Shown here piece by piece: positions 43,084 through 53,754 of a DNA stretch of 64,000 nt. Location of the stretch: positions 992,001 to 1,056,000 of the forward strand of contig NZ_QWEZ01000002.1 in NCBI RefSeq assembly GCF_003864255.1, read 5' to 3'. Every line of letters starts with the position of its first letter. Position 1 is the stretch's first letter. Below the pieces are notes generated by a model. It did no database searches. It was not told where the DNA came from and was given only the letters and a program-made list of their open reading frames with translations. The stretch is from Aestuariirhabdus litorea. GTDB taxonomy: Bacteria > Pseudomonadota > Gammaproteobacteria > Pseudomonadales > Aestuariirhabdaceae. Made by a program: the position numbers and the translations under genes.

Positions 43084-45309
43084 CTACAGCATCTCCTGGG
43101 GGTCCACATCCACCGACCAGCGAACCTTGCGGCCGAGAGGGTGTGCCTCCATTACCGGCACCAGCACCTGCAGTAGCTGGTGGAGGTCGCGGCGGGAGTG
43201 GCTCTGCAGCAGCAGTTGGCTGCGGTAGCGCCCCTGCCGGCGCTCCATGGGCGCGGCGATGGGGCCCAGCAGGCTGACTTTGAGCCCTGCCGTCTGCACC
43301 TGTGCCTCTCCCGCCTGGCGGGTATCGGCCAGTAGCTGCTGGCTTAGCGCCATGGCAGGTGCCTCCCCCCGAAGTAGCACCAGGTATTGGAAGGGGGGCA
43401 GTCCCAGTAGCTGTCGCTCCTGCAGCAGGGTACGGGCAAAGGGCTCGTAGCCCTGGTGGATCAGTTGCAGCAGAGCCGGGTGTTCAGGGTTGTGGGTCTG
43501 GATCGCCACCGAGCCCTGGCGGTCGGCGCGTCCGGCGCGTCCGGCCACCTGCAGCAATAGTTGGCCCATCCGCTCAAGGCCGCGAAAGTCAGTGCTGAAC
43601 AGGCCGCCGTCGATATCGAGGATGGCAACCAGGGTGACGGCGGGAAAGTGGTGCCCTTTGGCCAGCATCTGGGTGCCCAGCAGTATCGCTGGCTCTCCCC
43701 GCTGGATCTGTTTGAGTAACTTGCCCATGGCATCCTTGCGGCGGGTACTGTCGCGGTCGATGCGCAGGATGGATCGCTTGGGAAAGCGTTGTTGCAGCTC
43801 CTCTTCGCTGCGCTCGGTTCCCTGGCCGACCGGATAGAGTTCCTCGCTCTGGCACTGGGGGCAGCGGAAGGGGACCGGCGCCTGGCTGTCGCAGTGATGG
43901 CAATGCAGGTGCGGAGGTGAGCGGTGCAGGGTCATGCGTGAGTCACAGAGCCGGCACTCTGCTACCCAGCCGCACTGGTGGCATAGCAGGGTAGGGGCGT
44001 ATCCCCGTCGGTTGAGGAACAGCAGCACCTGGTTCCCCTGGGCCAGGTGCTGCTCCACCTGACCTTGCAGTGCCGGGGTCATGCCCGCCACCAGCGGCTG
44101 GCCGCGCAGGTCGATCAGCTCGTAGTGGGGGTGGCTGGCGGCGGCTCGCTGGGGCAGCAACAGCTGGCTGTAGCGCTGCTGCAGGGCGTTGTGGAGTGAT
44201 TCCAGGCTGGGGGTGGCGGATCCCAGCACGATGGGGATGTTCTCCAGCTTGGCGCGGTAGATCGCCAGGTCGCGGGCGTTGTAGCGTAACCCCTCCTGCT
44301 GTTTATAGGAGGCGTCGTGCTCCTCATCCACAATGATGATGCCGGGACGCAGCAGCGGGGTAAACAGGCTGCTGCGGGTGCCGATCAGAATCCCGGCCCG
44401 GCCGCTGCGGGCATCGAGCCAGGCTTTGAGGCGCTCGCGGTCATTGAGGCCCGAGTGCATCGCCGCCGTGGGTACATTAAAGCGCTGGCGAAAACGTTGC
44501 AGGGTTTGCGGTGTGAGCCCGATCTCCGGCACCAGCACCAGCGCCTGCTTGCCCTGCAGCAGTACCTGTTCGATGCAGCGCAGGTAGACCTCGGTTTTGC
44601 CGCTGCCCGTTACCCCCTGCAGCAGGTGGCAGTGAAAGCGGTCAAGATCGCACTCGATGCGATCCAGTGCACCTTGCTGGTCGGCATTGAGGGGAAGGGG
44701 GGCTTCATGAAGCAGGGGGCTGGGCCAGTGCACCGGCTCCTCCCTCTGTTCGCACACCAGCAGCTGTTTTTCCCGCAGTGTCTTGAGAGTGGGGGTGGAG
44801 ATCCCGAGGCTGGCGAGCAAAGGCTGGCTGACCCCCTTGGGGTGGCGGGCCAGCTCCTCCATGGCCTGCAACTGCCTGGGTGCCCGTTGTAACTGCTGGC
44901 GCAGCTTGTCATCCAGTGGTTGCAGGCAACGCCAGTGGGGCTCGGCCAGGCTGGTGGCGTGACCCTGGCGCAGCAGGGCAGGCAGCGCGACGCTGAGGGT
45001 ATCTCCCAGACTGTGGTGGTAGTAGTCGGCACACCAGCGGCACAGCTCCAGCAGTGCGTCGGGGAGCAGAGGGGTGCTATCGATCAGCTCGATGGCGGTT
45101 TTCAGCTGTTCGGGGGCCAGCTCGCTGTTATCGGTTTGCTCGACCAGCAGGCCGATCAGGGTGCGATTGCCAAAGGGCACGCTGATGCGTACCCCCGGCA
45201 CCAGTGTGGCCTGGGACCAGGACTCGGGAACTCGGTAGTCGAACAGGCGCCGCAGGGGGGAGGGAAGCGCCATACGCAGGATCCTTCCAGGGTGTTCGCT
45301 AGCGTGCAT
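43084..45309 (-). CDS. priA: Primosomal helicase PriA
   Basis: 741-aa superfamily 2 helicase that restarts stalled forks. An N-terminal DNA-binding domain opens ILRMALPSPLRRLFDYRVPE. Walker A is GVTGSGKTEVYL, the DEEH box VDEEHDASYKQ. The zinc module has four Cys pairs (CHQC, CRLC, CHHC, CPQC). LGTQMLAKGHHFPAVTLV and QVAGRAGRADRQG are helicase motifs V-VI. The ATG at 45309 is kept because the Pseudomonas protein also has a short extension before LALPSPLRR; ATG 45273 is possible. Confidence 0.97.
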   Translation of the reverse strand: MHASEHPGRILRMALPSPLRRLFDYRVPESWSQATLVPGVRISVPFGNRTLIGLLVEQTDNSELAPEQLKTAIELIDSTPLLPDALLELCRWCADYYHHSLGDTLSVALPALLRQGHATSLAEPHWRCLQPLDDKLRQQLQRAPRQLQAMEELARHPKGVSQPLLASLGISTPTLKTLREKQLLVCEQREEPVHWPSPLLHEAPLPLNADQQGALDRIECDLDRFHCHLLQGVTGSGKTEVYLRCIEQVLLQGKQALVLVPEIGLTPQTLQRFRQRFNVPTAAMHSGLNDRERLKAWLDARSGRAGILIGTRSSLFTPLLRPGIIIVDEEHDASYKQQEGLRYNARDLAIYRAKLENIPIVLGSATPSLESLHNALQQRYSQLLLPQRAAASHPHYELIDLRGQPLVAGMTPALQGQVEQHLAQGNQVLLFLNRRGYAPTLLCHQCGWVAECRLCDSRMTLHRSPPHLHCHHCDSQAPVPFRCPQCQSEELYPVGQGTERSEEELQQRFPKRSILRIDRDSTRRKDAMGKLLKQIQRGEPAILLGTQMLAKGHHFPAVTLVAILDIDGGLFSTDFRGLERMGQLLLQVAGRAGRADRQGSVAIQTHNPEHPALLQLIHQGYEPFARTLLQERQLLGLPPFQYLVLLRGEAPAMALSQQLLADTRQAGEAQVQTAGLKVSLLGPIAAPMERRQGRYRSQLLLQSHSRRDLHQLLQVLVPVMEAHPLGRKVRWSVDVDPQEML

Positions 45310-45400
45310 CGAGTGGGGGTGCCTTCATGGGTGGTTGGGCCGATTCGCTATGGTATCACCCTGCGCGGTAGGGGGAAGTTTTTAGGCGGGCTGGGCGGGC

Positions 45401-45428
45401 TTGCTTATTGATCAAAATCTGGTAGGAT
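45401..45428 (+). promoter_or_regulatory. Possible rpmE promoter
   Basis: -35 TTGCTT (45401-45406), 16-bp spacer, -10 TAGGAT (45423-45428). The leader is about 100 nt and contains the hairpin CCAGGC...GCCTGG (45483-45499). rpmE leaders bind L31 in E. coli; whether this one does is unknown. Confidence 0.45.
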
Positions 45429-45533
45429 GCGCGATCTCAATTTTTGCCTCGCCGTTGGTGGAGCAAAACTTCGGATGCGGTGCCAGGCAACGGGCCTGGT
45501 GGCGGCATTCAGCTACTCTCAGAGGAATACACC

Positions 45534-45749
45534 ATGAAGCCCGAAATTCATCCCGCTTACGAAGAGATCGAAGCGACCTGCAGCTGCGGTAATGTGATCA
45601 AAACCCGCTCTACCCTGTGCAAGCCCATTCACCTGGACGTTTGCTCAGCCTGCCACCCGTTCTATACCGGTAAGCAGAAGGTCCTCGACAGCGGCGGCCG
45701 TATCGAGCGCTTCAAGCAGCGCTTCGGTGCTCGCACTACCCGCAAGTAA
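45534..45749 (+). CDS. rpmE: 50S ribosomal protein L31, zinc-binding form
   Basis: 71 aa. [20 protein letters not shown] with Cys16 and Cys18, and [16 protein letters not shown] with Cys37 and Cys40, make the four-Cys zinc form (C+). The C-terminal basic tail ([12 protein letters not shown]) reaches the 30S side of the ribosome. The ATG at 45534 follows AGAGGAA. Its terminator lies inside the next gene. Confidence 0.97.
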   Translation: MKPEIHPAYEEIEATCSCGNVIKTRSTLCKPIHLDVCSACHPFYTGKQKVLDSGGRIERFKQRFGARTTRK

Positions 45750-45762
45750 GGGGTTCTCCCTG

Positions 45763-46548
45763 ATGGGAGTCTGGAAAAAGGCGCTTGTTGCAAGCGCCTT
45801 TTTTATTGCCTGGAATTTGGCCCAGGCCCAGTCCTGTGGCCCCGAGGGGACGCTGGAACGCGTCGAGTGGCAACGGGTGTTCGATGGCGATACCTTGCTG
45901 CTGAGGGATGGTCGTCGCGTCAGGCTGGTGGGGGTCAACACGCCGGAGCTGGGGCGCGATGGGCGGTCGGACGGGGTGGGGGCGCGGGCGGCTAAAGCCT
46001 TTGTCGAACAGCGGTTGCGAGGGGGCGAACCCTTGCTGATCGAGCCGGCGGAGCAGCCTCGGGATCGCTATGGGCGACTGCTGGCGCGCGTGTATCTGGG
46101 GCAGGAGCGGCGCAGTCTGTCCGAGCTGCTGCTGGAGCAGGGGTTGGGGGTGCTGGTGGTCGTGCCTCCCAACGAGCGGGGATGGGGCTGCCTGGCCCAG
46201 GCGGAGGCGCGTGCCCGTGCACGCCGGTTAGGTGTGTGGAGGTCACTTCCCTCATCGCTTTCCGGCCTCACACACAGTGGTTTTTACCTGCTGGAGGGGC
46301 GGGTCACCGGAGTTAATGAGGGCGGTGACGCGCTGTGGGTGGCATTGGGCGAGCGGCTGGTGTTGCGGTTCTCCCGTCACGACCTTGCGCGCTTTCCGGC
46401 CCTTGAACGGCGGCTGCTTAAGGGACAGCGGCTGGAGGTGCGAGGCTGGGTTATTGACCGCCAAGCGCGAGGGGGTAAACTGAAACCAGGCCATAGGCGC
46501 TGGATGCTGCCGGTACGCCATCCGGCGATGGTACGCTTTATTGATTAA
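45763..46548 (+). CDS. Secreted thermonuclease-family (SNase-like) protein
   Basis: 261 aa. A signal peptide (MGVWKKALVASAFFIAWNLAQA) precedes an OB-fold SNase domain (about 35-150). Active-site residues can be placed: FDGDTLLL (metal Asp), RRVRLVGVNTPE (first Arg and catalytic Glu), DRYGRLLARVYL (second Arg). The C-terminal half (about 170-261; GFYLLEGRVTGVNEGGD... LEVRGWVIDRQAR) looks like a second OB-type domain. Probably a periplasmic or secreted nuclease. Found after rpmE in Pseudomonas too. The terminator hairpin of rpmE covers codons 5-14, so expression needs read-through or an unseen promoter. Confidence 0.87.
   Translation: MGVWKKALVASAFFIAWNLAQAQSCGPEGTLERVEWQRVFDGDTLLLRDGRRVRLVGVNTPELGRDGRSDGVGARAAKAFVEQRLRGGEPLLIEPAEQPRDRYGRLLARVYLGQERRSLSELLLEQGLGVLVVVPPNERGWGCLAQAEARARARRLGVWRSLPSSLSGLTHSGFYLLEGRVTGVNEGGDALWVALGERLVLRFSRHDLARFPALERRLLKGQRLEVRGWVIDRQARGGKLKPGHRRWMLPVRHPAMVRFID
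45775..45804 (+). terminator. Perfect intrinsic terminator of rpmE, inside the nuclease gene
   Basis: AAAAAGGCGCTTG-TTG-CAAGCGCCTTTTT, a 13-bp perfect stem with a 3-nt loop and T6 tail (45799-45804), lies 26 nt after the rpmE stop. It is in the codons for KKALVASAFF of the nuclease signal peptide. Confidence 0.88.
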
Positions 46549-46572
46549 TGGTTGAGGCTAGGGAGAGGTCAG

Positions 46573-48039
46573 GTGTTAGCGAGCTTGCGCAGGGGGTCCG
46601 GAAGCGGTGGTCTGCTGGGTCCGGTAATAATGCTGTTGCTACTGGCCAGTCTGCAGGGGTGTGCGCGTAACCCGGCAACGGGGAATCATGATTTTGTGCT
46701 GATCTCCGAGGCGGACGAGATCAGCATGGGGCGCCAATACAGCCAGGATATTCGCAAGCAGTACCCCTTCTACGAGGACCAGAGACTGCAGCAGTATGTG
46801 CAGTCGGTGGGGCGCAAGGTGGCAGCCAATAGCCATCGCAGCGAACTCGAATATCAGTTCACCGTGATCGACACCCCCGATATCAACGCCTTCGCGCTGC
46901 CCGGAGGCTTCATCTATATTCACCGCGGGCTGATGGCCTACCTCAACTCCGAGGCGGAGCTGGCGGCGGTGCTGGCCCACGAGGTAGGGCACGTGACCGC
47001 GCGCCACAGCGTGCAGCAGCAAAGCATGGCGATGGCGGGCAATGTGCTCAGCCAGGTGGTGGCCGTCTACGCCGGCGGTGCGGTGGGAGACCTGAGTAAT
47101 ATCGCCAGTACGGCGCTGGTGCGGGGCTACGGTCGTGATCATGAGCTGGAGGCCGATGGTTTCGGTGCCCAGTACCTCGCCAACGCCGGCTATGACCCCC
47201 AGGCCATGATTGAAGTGATAGAGGTACTGAAAAACCAGGAAACCTTTGCTCGCTTGCGGGCCAAGGAGAGTGGTCAGGAGGTGGTTGGCTATCACGGTCT
47301 TTTTTCAACCCATCCCGCCAATGATGAGCGCCTGCAGGGCGTAGTGGGTCAGGTGCCCGCAGTGGTCAATGGGCGGGTGGGACGCGAGGCGTACCTGAAG
47401 GCGATAGAGGGGATGGCCTTTGGCAACAGCGCTTCCCAGGGGATTGTGGACGGACGTTACTTCCTGCATAAGCCGATGAACCTGAAAGTCAGCTTTCCCG
47501 AGGGGTGGAAGTTGCAAAACCAGCCCCAGCAACTGGTCGCGATTGCACCCGATGAGCAGGCCTTTTTACTGCTGCAGCTGGGAGAGATCAAGGATGGCTA
47601 TACCCCAGCGGAATACTTGCGCGAACGCATTGGCCGAAGTGAATTCAGGGCGGGAGAGGAGATATCGGGTAAAGGCTATCGTGGCTACAGTGCGGTGGTT
47701 GACCCCAGGGGTAAGCCGCTTCACCGTATCGCGGTTATCTACTATCAAGGCAAGGTGTTCGAGCTGATCGGGTCGGTCAAAAACGAGCGTGAGTTTGATG
47801 CTTTTGATGAAAAGATGCGCGCGGCAATCACCAGCTTTCAGTCCCTGCCCAAGGCGGACTATGACAAGGCGGACGGGTTGCATATCAAGGCTGTGCGCGC
47901 AAGGAAGGGGGATCGATTTGCCCTGCTGGCTCGCCGTAGCCCGCTATCCCGCTACGGAGAGGAGCAGCTTCGGCTCATTAACGATCGGTACCCGGAGGGG
48001 GAGCCGGCGCCCGGGCAGTGGCTCAAGCTAATCTATTGA
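46573..48039 (+). CDS. M48-family lipoprotein metalloprotease
   Basis: 488 aa from GTG 46573, which has GGGAGAGG ahead of it; a TTG at 46552 in the same frame is the alternative. Signal peptide with lipobox LASLQGC. Zinc motif AAVLAHEVGHVTARHS, with the third ligand in HELEADGFGAQYLANAGYDP. This is the BepA/LoiP class of outer-membrane quality-control proteases. The C-terminal part (about 310-480; MNLKVSFPEGWKLQNQP) is a domain often found attached in marine gammaproteobacteria and has no assigned function. E. coli BepA has TPR repeats here instead; I see none. Confidence 0.9.
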   Translation: MLASLRRGSGSGGLLGPVIMLLLLASLQGCARNPATGNHDFVLISEADEISMGRQYSQDIRKQYPFYEDQRLQQYVQSVGRKVAANSHRSELEYQFTVIDTPDINAFALPGGFIYIHRGLMAYLNSEAELAAVLAHEVGHVTARHSVQQQSMAMAGNVLSQVVAVYAGGAVGDLSNIASTALVRGYGRDHELEADGFGAQYLANAGYDPQAMIEVIEVLKNQETFARLRAKESGQEVVGYHGLFSTHPANDERLQGVVGQVPAVVNGRVGREAYLKAIEGMAFGNSASQGIVDGRYFLHKPMNLKVSFPEGWKLQNQPQQLVAIAPDEQAFLLLQLGEIKDGYTPAEYLRERIGRSEFRAGEEISGKGYRGYSAVVDPRGKPLHRIAVIYYQGKVFELIGSVKNEREFDAFDEKMRAAITSFQSLPKADYDKADGLHIKAVRARKGDRFALLARRSPLSRYGEEQLRLINDRYPEGEPAPGQWLKLIY

Positions 48040-48137
48040 TCAGGGTGATGTTCACTATAAGGCCCGTCCGCTTGTGAGGGGAATCGGTTTTCTATATCCT
48101 TTGGCTCCCCATAATTCACTAGATCGGGACATACGCC

Positions 48138-49400
48138 ATGTCTGAGGATATGAAACAAGCGGCACTTGATTATCATGCCAACCCCAAGCCGGGCAAGATC
48201 AGCGTAGAACTGACTACCCCTGCCGGATCTCAGCGCGACCTGTCGCTGGCCTACAGCCCAGGTGTGGCTGAGCCAGTGCGGGAGATCGCCAAAGACCCCG
48301 AAAACGCCTACAAATACACCGCCAAGGGTAACCTGGTAGCGGTCATCAGTAACGGTAGCGCGATTCTTGGTTTGGGCAACCTGGGCTCTCTGGCCAGCAA
48401 GCCTGTAATGGAGGGTAAAGCCCTGCTGTTCAAGAAGTTCGCCGGCATCGATTCCATCGATATCGAGGTGGATACCCAGGATCCCCAGGAGATCATTGAT
48501 ACCGTGAAGCTGATCGCCAACACCTTTGGAGGCATCAACCTCGAGGATATCAAGGCTCCCGAGTGTTTTGAGGTTGAACGGGTGCTGATTGAGCAGTGCG
48601 ATATCCCGGTATTCCACGATGACCAGCACGGTACTGCCATTGTAACGGCGGCCGGCATGCTGAATGCGCTGGAGATTGCGGGTAAAACCATCGACCAGGC
48701 CAAAATGGTGGTGTTGGGTGCCGGTGCGGCCGCAATCGCCTGTACCAAGCTGCTGGTCAGCTGCGGTATGAAGCCTGAGCATATCTACATGCTCGATCGC
48801 AAAGGGGTGATTCATTCCGGGCGTGACGACCTTAATGAGTATAAGGCTGAGTTTGCCATCGAAACCGACAAGCGCACCCTGGATGATGCCATTGACGGTG
48901 CCGATGTGTTCCTGGGTTTGTCCGGTCCTGACCTGCTGTCGGGTGACCAGCTGGCTAAAATGGCAAAGGATCCCATCGTCTTTGCCTGCTCGAACCCGGA
49001 TCCCGAGATCAAGCCCGAGTTGGCGCTGGCCACCCGTAGCGATGTCATCATGGCGACCGGTCGTTCCGACTATCCCAACCAGGTGAACAACGTGCTGGGC
49101 TTCCCCTTCATTTTCCGCGGTGCGCTGGATGTACGCGCCTCAGCGATCAATGAGGAGATGAAAGTGGCAGCGGCTTATGCCATCAAGGATCTCGCCAAGG
49201 AGCCGGCCACCGATGAGGTGCTGAAGGCTTACGGTGTGGACAGCCTGGTGTTTGGGCGTGATTACATCATTCCCAAGCCGATGGATTCCCGACTGCTGGG
49301 AGCGGTATCGGGTGCGGTTGCCAAGGCGGCCGTGGATAGCGGTGTTGCCCGCTTACCCTACCCAAGCAACTATCCGCTGAACTCGATGGACGACATCTGA
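48138..49400 (+). CDS. NAD(P)-dependent malic enzyme, short form
   Basis: 420 aa; oxidative decarboxylation of malate to pyruvate. SLAYSPGVAEPVREI, NGSAILGLGNLGSLASKPVMEGKALLFKKFAGID, FHDDQHGTAIVTAAGMLNAL (metal/substrate site), and the Rossmann motif VVLGAGAAAIACTKLL. It lacks the phosphotransacetylase-like domain of MaeB, so it is the short MaeB-type form. The cofactor cannot be decided by eye. A bidirectional terminator follows. Confidence 0.93.
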   Translation: MSEDMKQAALDYHANPKPGKISVELTTPAGSQRDLSLAYSPGVAEPVREIAKDPENAYKYTAKGNLVAVISNGSAILGLGNLGSLASKPVMEGKALLFKKFAGIDSIDIEVDTQDPQEIIDTVKLIANTFGGINLEDIKAPECFEVERVLIEQCDIPVFHDDQHGTAIVTAAGMLNALEIAGKTIDQAKMVVLGAGAAAIACTKLLVSCGMKPEHIYMLDRKGVIHSGRDDLNEYKAEFAIETDKRTLDDAIDGADVFLGLSGPDLLSGDQLAKMAKDPIVFACSNPDPEIKPELALATRSDVIMATGRSDYPNQVNNVLGFPFIFRGALDVRASAINEEMKVAAAYAIKDLAKEPATDEVLKAYGVDSLVFGRDYIIPKPMDSRLLGAVSGAVAKAAVDSGVARLPYPSNYPLNSMDDI

Positions 49401-49412
49401 GGATAGCCGGAT

Positions 49413-49448
49413 AAAAAAACGCCCCGTTCATCGGGGCGTTTTTTTTTG
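49413..49448. terminator. Bidirectional terminator between malic enzyme and mrcA
   Basis: An A-run, the CGCCCCG-TTCAT-CGGGGCG stem, and a T-run; it works in both directions for the two converging genes. Confidence 0.92.
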
Positions 49449-49465
49449 CTCGCTAGGCGGGCGTA

Positions 49466-51937
49466 CTAGAACAGCTCTTGTGGAAGCGTGCCGGGGCTCT
49501 CCTCCAGCTCCAGGCGAGGGGCAGGGGTAGCGCTGGCGACCGGTGCGAATTCGCGCCGGAACACTTCAAAGATCGCGCCGGGGCTGCCGCTGGCTGCCGG
49601 TGTTCCATCCTCCGCATTGATGCGCATGGTGATAATGCCTTCGGGTTGCGCGAGGGGCTGTTCGGGGGTCTCTTTCAGGGCCTGCGTCATGTAGTCGACC
49701 CAGATCGGCAGGGCGGCTGTGCCCCCATACTCCCGTCGGCCAAGAGTCACCGGCTGGTCGAAGCCGACCCACACGGTGGTGTGTACCTCGGGGTTGAAGC
49801 CGGAAAACCAGGCATCTTTCTGATCGTTGGTGGTGCCGGTCTTGCCGCCGATATCCTTGCGCCCCAGTGCGCGGGCGCGACGCCCTGTGCCCGACTGTAT
49901 GACGTCGCGCAGCATGGTGGTCATGATGTAGTTAACCCGCTCATCCATAATGCGCTGTGCCGGGATTGGCGTGATGGAAGCCTGTTCGATTTCCATGCTT
50001 GCCGCCTCGCTGGCGAGGGGGGTGGCGGTATCCAACGGGGCTGGGGCAGCGAGGGCGCTGAGAGAGGCGGTTTCGGCTTCAGGGGTGCACTCGCTGCGGC
50101 AGACTCGGTGAGGCTGCATCTCGAATCGGGTCTCATCCAGCAGGTCAATGCGCTGGATAAAGTGGGGGATGACTCGGTACCCGCCATTGGCGATCGCCAT
50201 GTAGCCGGCGGCCAGGTCGTAGGGGGGCATGGTGGCGCTCCCCAGGGCCAGCGAGAGGTCTTTAGGGAGGCGCTCAGGGTCAAACCCGAAGCGCTGCACA
50301 TAGGCGCGCGCCTTGGCGATGCCGATCTCCTGCAGCAGGCGAATGGAGACCAGGTTGCGGGAGTTGTAGAGCGCTGTTCTCAACCGGGTAGGGCCGTAGA
50401 ATCGACCGCTGTCGTTCTGTGGACGCCAGGTGTCTTCCAGGCTTTGATCCTCAAACACCACGGGGGCATCATTAATGATGGAGGCGGCGGTAAATCCGTT
50501 TTCCAGCGCAGCGCTATAGATGAAGGGCTTGATATTGGAGCCTACCTCTCGCTCCGCCTGAGTGGCCCGGTTGAATTTGCTGGAGTGGAAATTAAACCCT
50601 CCTACCAGGGCCAGGAGGGCGCCGTCGTCAGGACGGAAGGATACGAGAGCACCTTGCACCACGGGCTGTTGGGCAAGCCAGTAGCTGCCATCGGCTTGCC
50701 GCTCAACTCGAACCAGGTCTCCCCGAGTGACAACATCAGAGGCCTGTTCTGGCTTCTCTCCCAGTGTGTTGACGTCAATATAACGCCTGGCCCAGGCCAG
50801 TCCCTCCCAGGGGATGGTGGCTACTCCGTCCCGCAGCATCACTTCGGCTTGCTGCCCCTCGGTGCGGATCACCAGGGCCGGCAGCAGGGGGCCGACCGCC
50901 GGAGTGGCTTTCAGGCTGTCCAGGGCGGGCTCAAGGGCATTATCGTCCGTAAGGGGGAGCTGGCTTTCCGGGCCGCGGTAACCGTGGCGGCGGTCATATT
51001 CCATTAAGCCTTGTTGTGTGGCGCGGGTGGCGGCTTGCTGGAGGCTGCTGTCGATGGTTGTAATGACGCGGTAGCCGTCGGTGTAGATATCGCTGCCATA
51101 ACGTTCGAGCAGATCGGCACGGACCATCTCGGCGATGTAAGGCGCATCGACCTCGTTTTGGAGTCCGTGATAGCTGGCAGTGACCGGCTCGGTGACGGCT
51201 GCATCGTGGGCGCTTTGGTCAATATGCCCCAGCTCCAGCATGCGCCCCAGGATCCAGTTACGCCGAATGATGGCGCGCTGGGGGTTGACGATCGGGTTGT
51301 AGCGCGATGGCGCTTTGGGCAGGCCGGCGATCATCGCCAGCTGGGCGAGTGAAAGCTGTTCTATGGGCTGGCCATAATAGACCTGTGCGGCGGCCTCGAT
51401 GCCGTAGGCGCGATTGCCCAGATAGATCTTGTTGAGGTAGAGCTCCAGTATCTGCTCTTTGGTGAGTTCGCTTTCGATATCAAGCGCCAGAAGTATCTCG
51501 TTGAATTTTCTTGAAAAAACACGCTTATTGGAGAGGAAGAAGTTTTTCGCGACCTGCATGGTGATGGTGCTGCCGCCGCTCTGGATCTGGCCGCTCTGGA
51601 TCAGTTGGGCGGCCGCACGCAACAGCCCCCTGATATCCACTCCGTGGTGCTCATAAAAGCGGTCATCCTCGGCGGACAAAACGGCTTGAATCATGGCGGA
51701 GGGTATTTGTTGAAAATGCAAAGGGGTGCGCCGTTTTTCACCGAACTCTGCTATAAGTTTAGAGTCGCTGGTGTAGATTCTCAGGGGAGTCTGCAGGCGA
51801 ACGTCCTTCAGGCTCTCTACGGTAGGTAATCCGGGGCTCAGGTAGAGATAGGCGCTGGCAAAAATGAGCACCGAGCCACAGATTAAGAGAAAAGTCGCCC
51901 AGCACAGGAGTCGGGCAAGACGCAGAGTGCTTTTCAT
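49466..51937 (-). CDS. mrcA: Penicillin-binding protein 1A
   Basis: 823-aa bifunctional peptidoglycan glycosyltransferase/transpeptidase. Membrane anchor about 9-33. The GT51 domain has the catalytic Glu90 in SAEDDRFYEHHGVD, and GGSTITMQVAKNFF and KEQILELYLNKIYLGNRAYG are conserved. An OB-like insertion lies around 330-420. The transpeptidase domain has SNIK (Ser near 466), YNSRN and GGKTGTTND near 697. It diverges from pilM, as ponA does in Pseudomonas. Confidence 0.97.
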   Translation of the reverse strand: MKSTLRLARLLCWATFLLICGSVLIFASAYLYLSPGLPTVESLKDVRLQTPLRIYTSDSKLIAEFGEKRRTPLHFQQIPSAMIQAVLSAEDDRFYEHHGVDIRGLLRAAAQLIQSGQIQSGGSTITMQVAKNFFLSNKRVFSRKFNEILLALDIESELTKEQILELYLNKIYLGNRAYGIEAAAQVYYGQPIEQLSLAQLAMIAGLPKAPSRYNPIVNPQRAIIRRNWILGRMLELGHIDQSAHDAAVTEPVTASYHGLQNEVDAPYIAEMVRADLLERYGSDIYTDGYRVITTIDSSLQQAATRATQQGLMEYDRRHGYRGPESQLPLTDDNALEPALDSLKATPAVGPLLPALVIRTEGQQAEVMLRDGVATIPWEGLAWARRYIDVNTLGEKPEQASDVVTRGDLVRVERQADGSYWLAQQPVVQGALVSFRPDDGALLALVGGFNFHSSKFNRATQAEREVGSNIKPFIYSAALENGFTAASIINDAPVVFEDQSLEDTWRPQNDSGRFYGPTRLRTALYNSRNLVSIRLLQEIGIAKARAYVQRFGFDPERLPKDLSLALGSATMPPYDLAAGYMAIANGGYRVIPHFIQRIDLLDETRFEMQPHRVCRSECTPEAETASLSALAAPAPLDTATPLASEAASMEIEQASITPIPAQRIMDERVNYIMTTMLRDVIQSGTGRRARALGRKDIGGKTGTTNDQKDAWFSGFNPEVHTTVWVGFDQPVTLGRREYGGTAALPIWVDYMTQALKETPEQPLAQPEGIITMRINAEDGTPAASGSPGAIFEVFRREFAPVASATPAPRLELEESPGTLPQELF

Positions 51938-51999
51938 GAAATTCCAAACAAATTAAGGGGTTAGGGTGATGCAGGTGTCATCGGGTGTGTCTGGTGTTC

Positions 52000-52005
52000 A
52001 TTATA
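52000..52005 (-). promoter_or_regulatory. -10 element for mrcA
   Basis: A perfect TATAAT on the minus strand, 63 nt before the mrcA ATG; the -35 (CTATCA at 17 bp) is weak. Confidence 0.5.
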
Positions 52006-52030
52006 AAGAGTTTTTTTTCATTTGATAGAT

Positions 52031-52059
52031 TTGCGCTGTGACAGAGTCTGTTATTTAAT
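52031..52059 (+). promoter_or_regulatory. Promoter of the pilMNOPQ-aroKB run
   Basis: -35 TTGCGC (52031-52036), 17-bp spacer, -10 TTTAAT (52054-52059). Confidence 0.55.
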
Positions 52060-52084
52060 GTAGAAATACACAAATCGTCCGTAA

Positions 52085-53181
<1,097 letters not shown>

Positions 53182-53182
<1 letters not shown>

Positions 53183-53754
53183 TGGCTCGTATTAACCTGC
53201 TGCCGTGGCGGGAAGAGCTGCGGGAAGAGAAGAAGAAGCAGTTTTTCATGACGTTGGCCGGTGTGGCCATCATCGCTGCGGGTGTTGTGTTTTTGGTCGG
53301 GCGTGAGGTCGAGGGGATGATTGATCACCAGATCGCCCGCAATGACTACATCACCAAAGAGATCAAGGTGCTGGATCAAAAAATCAAGGAGATCAGCGAG
53401 CTGCGCAAGAAGCGAGAGGAGCTGCTGGCACGGATGAAGGTGATTCAGGATCTTCAGGGTACCCGGCCGGTGATTGTGCGGGTGTTTGATGAGGTGGCTC
53501 GCTCGGTTCCCGATGGGGTGTTTTTCTCGTCGCTGACGCTCAGGGGGAATAACCTTGCGGTGCAGGGGGTGGCCGAGTCCAATAATCGGGTATCAAGCTT
53601 GATGCGTGACTTTGACCAGTCAGAGTGGTTCCAGAACCCCAATCTGCAGGCGGTTAACAAAACCAAGGCAGGCTCCGGAAGTGACTTTTCCATGACGGTG
53701 ACCCAGGTCAACCCGAACCAGCCGGAGAGCGCTAAGAAAGGAGCTACAAAATGA
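53182..53754 (+). CDS. pilN: Type IV pilus assembly protein PilN
   Basis: 190 aa. ARINLLPWREE at the N-terminus is the motif that lies in the PilM groove. One membrane helix (about 24-42, LAGVAIIAAGVVFLVG), a coiled coil (about 50-90), then a periplasmic ferredoxin-like domain (VFDEVARSVPDGVFFSSL). Partner of PilO in the inner-membrane alignment complex. 4-bp overlap with pilO. Confidence 0.95.
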
